From Streptomyces lydicus (GTDB taxonomy: Bacteria; Actinomycetota; Actinomycetes; Streptomycetales; Streptomycetaceae), in the NCBI RefSeq assembly GCF_004125265.1, contig NZ_RDTE01000003.1:1302001-1366000 (forward strand): DNA of 64,000 nt. Direction: 5' to 3'. Shown piece by piece: positions 59,939-64,000 of this stretch. Below the pieces are notes generated by a model that saw only the letters and a list, made by a program, of their open reading frames with translations, did not search any database and was not told where the DNA came from. Numbering within the stretch: the stretch's first letter is position 1; each line of letters begins with the position of its first letter. The translations under genes were made by a program, and so were the position numbers.

Positions 59939-60412
59939 ATGAGCCCCCTGACCCCAGACGAAAACGCTCCCCCGGCCGGAGAGGCTTCCGCCGACGGCAC
60001 ACAGTCCGCGGCGGAGGCGGCGGACACCCAGGCCGCCCTGGTCGAGCTCGCGGCCAGCGTGGCTCTGCTGCCGCAGGCGCCGCCGGCCGAGGGCGAGGAG
60101 GAACGTCCCGAGGGCGCCGTCTCCCTGCCGGTGATCGAACAGGACGGCAACCGATACGTCCCCGTCTTCACCACCGAGAATGCGCTGCTGACGGCCGGGG
60201 GCGACCTGGAGACCGCGCTCCGCATCCCTGTCGTCGACCTGGCCGCGAACTGGCCGGCGGACGACCTGTGGATGGCGGTCGACCCGTCTTCCGAGCAGGG
60301 CCTTGCCCTTCCCCCGGACCTGGTGCGGGCACTGCCGGTCTTCAGCCGGCACGCCGATGACGCGGTGGGCCGGGCGGGCGAGACCGGTGCGGAGGGGATG
60401 GAAGGCACGTAA
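59939..60412 (+). CDS. SseB-domain protein, 157 aa
   Basis: ATG at 59939. A disordered Ala/Glu-rich N-terminus is followed by SseB-like core segments (GAVSLPVIEQDGNRYVPVFT, RIPVVDLAANWPADDLWMAV, SEQGLALPPDLVRALPVFSR). The family is common in actinobacteria with uncertain function. Confidence 0.7.
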   Translation: MSPLTPDENAPPAGEASADGTQSAAEAADTQAALVELAASVALLPQAPPAEGEEERPEGAVSLPVIEQDGNRYVPVFTTENALLTAGGDLETALRIPVVDLAANWPADDLWMAVDPSSEQGLALPPDLVRALPVFSRHADDAVGRAGETGAEGMEGT

Positions 60413-60639
60413 GGCGTAAGGAGGCGGCGACGAAGAGCCTGGTCTGCCCCCGGGCCGGGTAGCCCGGGCCGGGTAGCCTGCGTCGTCCGCCGCGCAACGG
60501 GGGGGGAACGGCTGCCCCTGTCGGTGAGCGCACCGCCAGTTCCTGCACGCCGTCCTGGGACACTCCTGCCGACGGAGAACCGCCGCACGCCCGCCGAATG
60601 CGGGAGCGCGAGCAACGGCGGTGCGGCAGAATCGCACAT

Positions 60640-61677
60640 ATGCGCGTAGTGACTTTATGTGGTGGAGAGAGCTCCGAGCGGGATGTTTCGCTGGCCTCGG
60701 GCCGGTCGGTTGCCCAGGCATTGCTCGAGCGGGGTCACGAGGTGGTGCTGGTCGATCCGGCCGCGGCCGTGCCGGTCCTGGCCGGACCGCTGCATCCTGG
60801 TGACACGGTCGACGAAATCGGCGTCGCGAAGGAACCACCGTCCCTCTCCGATCAGCAGCAGTGGCGGCAGCGCATGTACGCGGCGCTGACGGCCGGTCCG
60901 GTCCTTGATCTCCTGCGCGGAGCGGAGGCCGTATTCCTGGCGCTGCACGGTGGCTGGGGTGAAGACGGGCATGTGCAGATGCTGCTGGAAATGGCAGGCA
61001 TCCCGTTCACCGGGGCGGGCAGCGCGGCGTGTGCGGCGGCCTGGCACAAGGGCCGGGCGCAGGCGGTGCTCGGTGCGGCGGGGCTGCCCGTGGTCGAACG
61101 GGCGCTGTGGCGGCCCGGGGACGGAGGCGTGCCCGAGAACGTGGCACGACTGGTCGCGGCGGGTCCGGTGGTGGCAAAGCCGGCAGCGGACGGGTCGAGT
61201 GTGTCGGTGTACCGGGTCGACTCGCTGCCGCAACTGGGCCGGGTTGCCTCCGAGGTGCGCTCTCGTGGGGTCGAGCTGCTGGTGGAGCCGTTCCTGCCGG
61301 GGCGCGAGTTCACTGTGGCCGTGGTCGGTGACCAGGTGCTTCCGGTGGTCGAGATCGAGCTGACGACTCCGGTGTGGGACTACGCCGCCAAGTACCAGCC
61401 GGGAGCGGTGGGCGAGGTGTGCCCCGCGCGCGTCCCGGCGGCGTTCGCGTCCCGACTGCAGGAGGTGGCCCTGCACGCGCACCGGGCTTTGGGGTTCGAC
61501 GGTGACTCCTACTCGCGCACCGACTTCCGCTGCGACAGTGGTGGCGAGCCGATGTGCCTCGAAGTGAACGCGCTCCCCGGCCTGACGGCAACGAGCCTCT
61601 TGCCGCTCGCGGCGACCGGGGCCGGCTGGACCTACCCCGACCTGGTCCAGCGCATCCTCGACCTCGCGATGCACTGA
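60640..61677 (+). CDS. D-alanine--D-alanine ligase-family ATP-grasp enzyme, with early TTA codon
   Basis: 345 residues. Ddl hallmarks: GESSERDVSLASG near residue 10, FLALHGGWGEDGHVQMLLEM near 107, the Lys-Pro in VAKPAADGSSVSVY, DYAAKYQPGAVGE in the omega loop (Tyr-type, typical for D-Ala-D-Ala rather than D-Ala-D-Lac enzymes), and EVNALPGLT. Leu6 is TTA (60655-60657), so synthesis should depend on the UUA tRNA. No Shine-Dalgarno is seen; a CAGAAT hexamer ends seven bases before ATG, so the mRNA may be leaderless. Convergent with the VanX-like gene. Confidence 0.9.
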   Translation: MRVVTLCGGESSERDVSLASGRSVAQALLERGHEVVLVDPAAAVPVLAGPLHPGDTVDEIGVAKEPPSLSDQQQWRQRMYAALTAGPVLDLLRGAEAVFLALHGGWGEDGHVQMLLEMAGIPFTGAGSAACAAAWHKGRAQAVLGAAGLPVVERALWRPGDGGVPENVARLVAAGPVVAKPAADGSSVSVYRVDSLPQLGRVASEVRSRGVELLVEPFLPGREFTVAVVGDQVLPVVEIELTTPVWDYAAKYQPGAVGEVCPARVPAAFASRLQEVALHAHRALGFDGDSYSRTDFRCDSGGEPMCLEVNALPGLTATSLLPLAATGAGWTYPDLVQRILDLAMH

Positions 61678-61755
61678 GCACCGGCCATGTCCGCCCGAAC
61701 GGGGCAACCCCCGCGGGGGCGCACCCCCTCCGTGTACGTGCCGGTCTCCGGAGCG

Positions 61756-62409
61756 TCAGCCACGCTCCCGCGGGCCGTAGAGGGCGTGACCGCCGCCGGT
61801 ACCAAGTGCCCAGTAGCGATCGCCGTAGGACCAATGCCACCACTCGGTCGGGTAGTTGACCATGCCTGCTGCGGTCAGGGCCTCGGTGAGGATCTTCCGA
61901 TTGCCGCGCGCCTCAGCACTGATGTTGCATGCGGCCGTATAGCAGGCTCCCTTGCTCACTTCCGGGCTGGCATCCACCGGCGTTCCCATGTCGAGTTCCC
62001 GGCCTTCGGCGTCGACTAGAGTCACGTCGACGGCGGCACCGGCGCTGTGCGGGGCGATCTCCGGGGGAGACACGAACCGGCTTGCGGCAGCACGAACCTG
62101 CTCCGGGGACCAGCCGGGGTTGTCGTTCCGGAGCCCTTCGGCATACCGCTCGAAGTAGAAACTCTGCACCGCAGGCGGCCGGTACCCCTCGATGAACAGC
62201 AACCGGATGCCGTCCGGCAGAAACTTCCGGGCATCGAGAAGGCGGTTCAAGACCCCCTCGCGCACGTGCGCGAAGGCCCCGGCATCGTCTTGCTCACGAG
62301 CGTCGACGGGGAAGGGATCCTGACGTCGGACGTCAAGGAGTGGTTCGTCGCATTCCTTCACCGGTATGGCGGCAATCTTCGGATCTGACATCAAGACGAT
62401 CTCGGTCAT
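61756..62409 (-). CDS. VanX-like D-Ala-D-Ala dipeptidase (M15D)
   Basis: 217 residues, MTEIVLMSDPKIAAIPVKEC at 62409. Zinc motif HSAGAAVDVTL with His and Asp ligands; active-site Glu-His in PTEWWHWSYGD; the intermediate GRELDMGTPVDA is typical. It hydrolyses D-Ala-D-Ala. No VanH or VanA/VanB genes were seen beside it, only the Ddl-type ligase on the other strand, so recycling or wall remodelling is more likely than full glycopeptide resistance. Confidence 0.92.
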   Translation of the reverse strand: MTEIVLMSDPKIAAIPVKECDEPLLDVRRQDPFPVDAREQDDAGAFAHVREGVLNRLLDARKFLPDGIRLLFIEGYRPPAVQSFYFERYAEGLRNDNPGWSPEQVRAAASRFVSPPEIAPHSAGAAVDVTLVDAEGRELDMGTPVDASPEVSKGACYTAACNISAEARGNRKILTEALTAAGMVNYPTEWWHWSYGDRYWALGTGGGHALYGPRERG

Positions 62410-62575
62410 GGAGTGATCATTACGCACCGGCCTCGACGACGTCCGCTCAACCGCCTGATCAGAATCAGGCACCGGATGCGCCACCCTGTCCTGCCCCAAC
62501 TCACCTGCCGAAACTCCTCACTTGAGACGCCCCGCGCCTCGTGCTGAAACGATCAGTAAGTGGCAGGATCAGGGC

Positions 62576-63307
62576 ATGACCGATGACTTACCGGCCCGTG
62601 CGCGCGGTCTCTGGGAGTGGTTGGCGAAGACACCTGTGTCGTTCCCGTCGGGTGGCGGCGCCGTGATCGCTGTCTCTGCAGGGTCGCTGCTGTGCCCGCC
62701 CGCCTGGGCGGGGGTCGTGAGACTGGGCGATGCGGCGGTGATCACGGTGCCGGACAAAGCCCAGGCGCTGTTGTTCCGTCGTGCGGTGGTGGACACGCCG
62801 GTTGAGTCCCTGATGCGCCCCGGCACACTCCGGGCGTTGCTGCCGGTGGTCGATGTGCTCGGCCCCGCCGTACTGGCCTACCTCTCGAAGGACGACTTCC
62901 GACCTGCGGATGATGGTGCAGCGATCACGTGTTTGCCGCCAGGCCATGATGACCTTCGGGCGTTGGCAGAGTCGGTGGGACCGGAGGATGCGGCCGAGAG
63001 CGGCATCGATGAGGTCGACTCCCCGGTGTTCGTGGTGCGCGACGGACCCGCAGCCGTAGCCGCTGCGGGATATCAGAGGTGGCCGGCGTCGACCGCGCAC
63101 CTGTGTGTGCTGACTGCTCCGCAACGGAGAGGGCGCAGTCTGGCGCGGCAGGTGGCCTCCGAGGCGGTGGCCCACGCGCTCGACGCCGGGCTGTTGCCGC
63201 AGTGGCGTGCGCGTCCCGAGGCCTCCCGGCGGGTGGCGGCCGCGCTCGGATTCCGGGAGATCGGCGGTCAGTTGAGTGTGCGACTGGGAATCGATCAGGG
63301 CGTGTGA
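62576..63307 (+). CDS. GNAT-family N-acetyltransferase with TTA codon 5
   Basis: 243 residues. ATG at 62576. An unfamiliar N-terminal half is followed by the GNAT core: VVRDGPAAVAAAGYQRWPAS, HLCVLTAPQRRGRSLARQVA for acetyl-CoA binding (motif A), and RRVAAALGFREIGGQLSVRL. Leu5 is TTA (62588-62590), so it likely needs the bldA-type tRNA. It lies divergent from the VanX-like gene. Acceptor unknown. Confidence 0.8.
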   Translation: MTDDLPARARGLWEWLAKTPVSFPSGGGAVIAVSAGSLLCPPAWAGVVRLGDAAVITVPDKAQALLFRRAVVDTPVESLMRPGTLRALLPVVDVLGPAVLAYLSKDDFRPADDGAAITCLPPGHDDLRALAESVGPEDAAESGIDEVDSPVFVVRDGPAAVAAAGYQRWPASTAHLCVLTAPQRRGRSLARQVASEAVAHALDAGLLPQWRARPEASRRVAAALGFREIGGQLSVRLGIDQGV

Positions 63308-63433
63308 CGAGAGTCGGTCAAGTCGGTTCGGTTCATCGGGTTCAGGGGATCAAGCCGGGCTTGGTGGGGGCCGCGGTTCCCGCCTACTGGCATCGATGTG
63401 GGAAGGGCGGGGACGGTGGAAGGGGCGGGAGCG

Positions 63434-64000
63434 ATGGAACGGACGGAAATGGTGAAACGGGCGGAGACGGTGGGACGGGCGGAAACGGTGGATGTTCGCG
63501 TGCAGAACCGGGTTTCGGCATACGCCATCGCGGTGGAGGAAGACCGGTTGCTCTTGGCCCGCTTGTCTGACGCGTCACCGGTCTTCAGGCCAGGGCTGTG
63601 GCACCTGCCGGGCGGCGGAATCGACCCCGGCGAGCAGCCGGTGGAGGCTCTGGGCCGTGAGCTCCGGGAGGAGACCGGGCTCGAACTCACCACTGCTCAA
63701 CTGCTCGACGCGCGGACCTACGCAGCTCAGCGGCGCGGAGTGAGCTGGCACCTCACCGCACTGTTCTACGCCGTCGGCCTCAGGCCCGGCGCGCCCTCGG
63801 TGACCGAGATCGGCGGTTCCACCGAAGCGGCGGTCTGGACTCCCGTGGCGGACCTGCACGACTCCGCACTGTCGCCACCGACCGCGGATGCTCTCCGCCT
63901 GTTCGTGCCCAAGATCCGGAGTGGGAGTGCCGGTCACAGCCAAGACCATGGCTTGCCGCACGGCAGCGGCCTTGGCTCCGGGCCGGCCTCAGCCGATTCC
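63434..64000 (+). CDS. NUDIX hydrolase, C-terminus beyond the window
   Basis: ATG at 63434 after GGAAGGGGCGGGAG; the frame is open to 64000. The first 23 residues are repetitive (MERTEMVKRAETVGRAETVD, from short DNA repeats). The Nudix box is GGGIDPGEQPVEALGRELRE ETGLEL, intact. It would hydrolyse nucleoside diphosphate derivatives or related compounds. The DNA-repeat N-terminus may be a start-site artefact, with translation beginning at a later codon. Confidence 0.85.
   Translation, partial: MERTEMVKRAETVGRAETVDVRVQNRVSAYAIAVEEDRLLLARLSDASPVFRPGLWHLPGGGIDPGEQPVEALGRELREETGLELTTAQLLDARTYAAQRRGVSWHLTALFYAVGLRPGAPSVTEIGGSTEAAVWTPVADLHDSALSPPTADALRLFVPKIRSGSAGHSQDHGLPHGSGLGSGPASADS

Noticed and set aside
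61756..62409. A complete VanHAX glycopeptide-resistance operon
   Set aside because: Only a VanX-like dipeptidase and a Ddl-type ligase with a Tyr-type omega loop are present; no VanH dehydrogenase or VanS/VanR pair was seen.

Overview
The window is high-GC actinobacterial DNA, almost certainly Streptomyces. The evidence is the GC-saturated third codon positions, GTG and TTG starts, WhiB-type proteins, rare TTA codons, and core genes of typical Streptomyces form.

Bases 1 to about 29,930 are the right-hand part of an integrated temperate phage whose left end lies outside the window. Most of it is one long leftward set of genes joined by 1-8 bp start/stop overlaps. From the attachment side inward it holds: a tyrosine integrase; a divergent pair of XRE regulators around an array of GCTCAG palindromes (lysogeny switch); an excisionase-like HTH gene; early genes with two paralogous winged helices; an exonuclease/annealing recombination pair; two WhiB-like regulators; an orphan cytosine methyltransferase; replication-type genes; a tRNA-Leu with anticodon UAA (the bldA specificity); and, beyond a GntR/UTRA regulator with a palindromic site, an operon of small and membrane proteins of unknown role that carries a dense DNA-level octamer repeat. 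The left edge has a collagen-like tail-type protein and the start of an HNH endonuclease. The phage sits at the 3' end of a chorismate mutase gene, which appears to have acquired a phage-encoded C-terminus.

From 29.8 kb to 52 kb the DNA is ordinary chromosome: chorismate mutase, a Cys-less isochorismatase-fold protein, a flavin monooxygenase, FdhD, a MarR regulator divergent from a quinone oxidoreductase, a secreted sialidase, a truncated bile-acid symporter, acyl-CoA synthetase, aldo/keto reductase, a VOC protein, a methyltransferase, a DUF1266 protein, photolyase, a BrkB-type membrane protein, pterin carbinolamine dehydratase, an XRE regulator and a secreted serine protease with repeats.

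From 52.2 to 57.9 kb lies a rearranged patch: an IS30-type transposase remnant, a putative immunity gene, an ALF-repeat/Hint polymorphic toxin interrupted by an in-frame TGA and lacking its N-terminus, an abutting 5'-truncated TPR-type regulator, and a HAD hydrolase.

From 58 to 62.4 kb three enzymes of D-alanyl peptide chemistry occur close together: an M55 D-aminopeptidase, a D-Ala-D-Ala ligase-like protein with a TTA codon, and a VanX-like dipeptidase. OsmC and SseB-like genes are interspersed. A GNAT protein (also with a TTA codon) and a NUDIX hydrolase cut by the window edge follow. Four genes with in-frame TTA codons were found (one phage, three host), which links the host biology to the phage-encoded UUA-reading tRNA.
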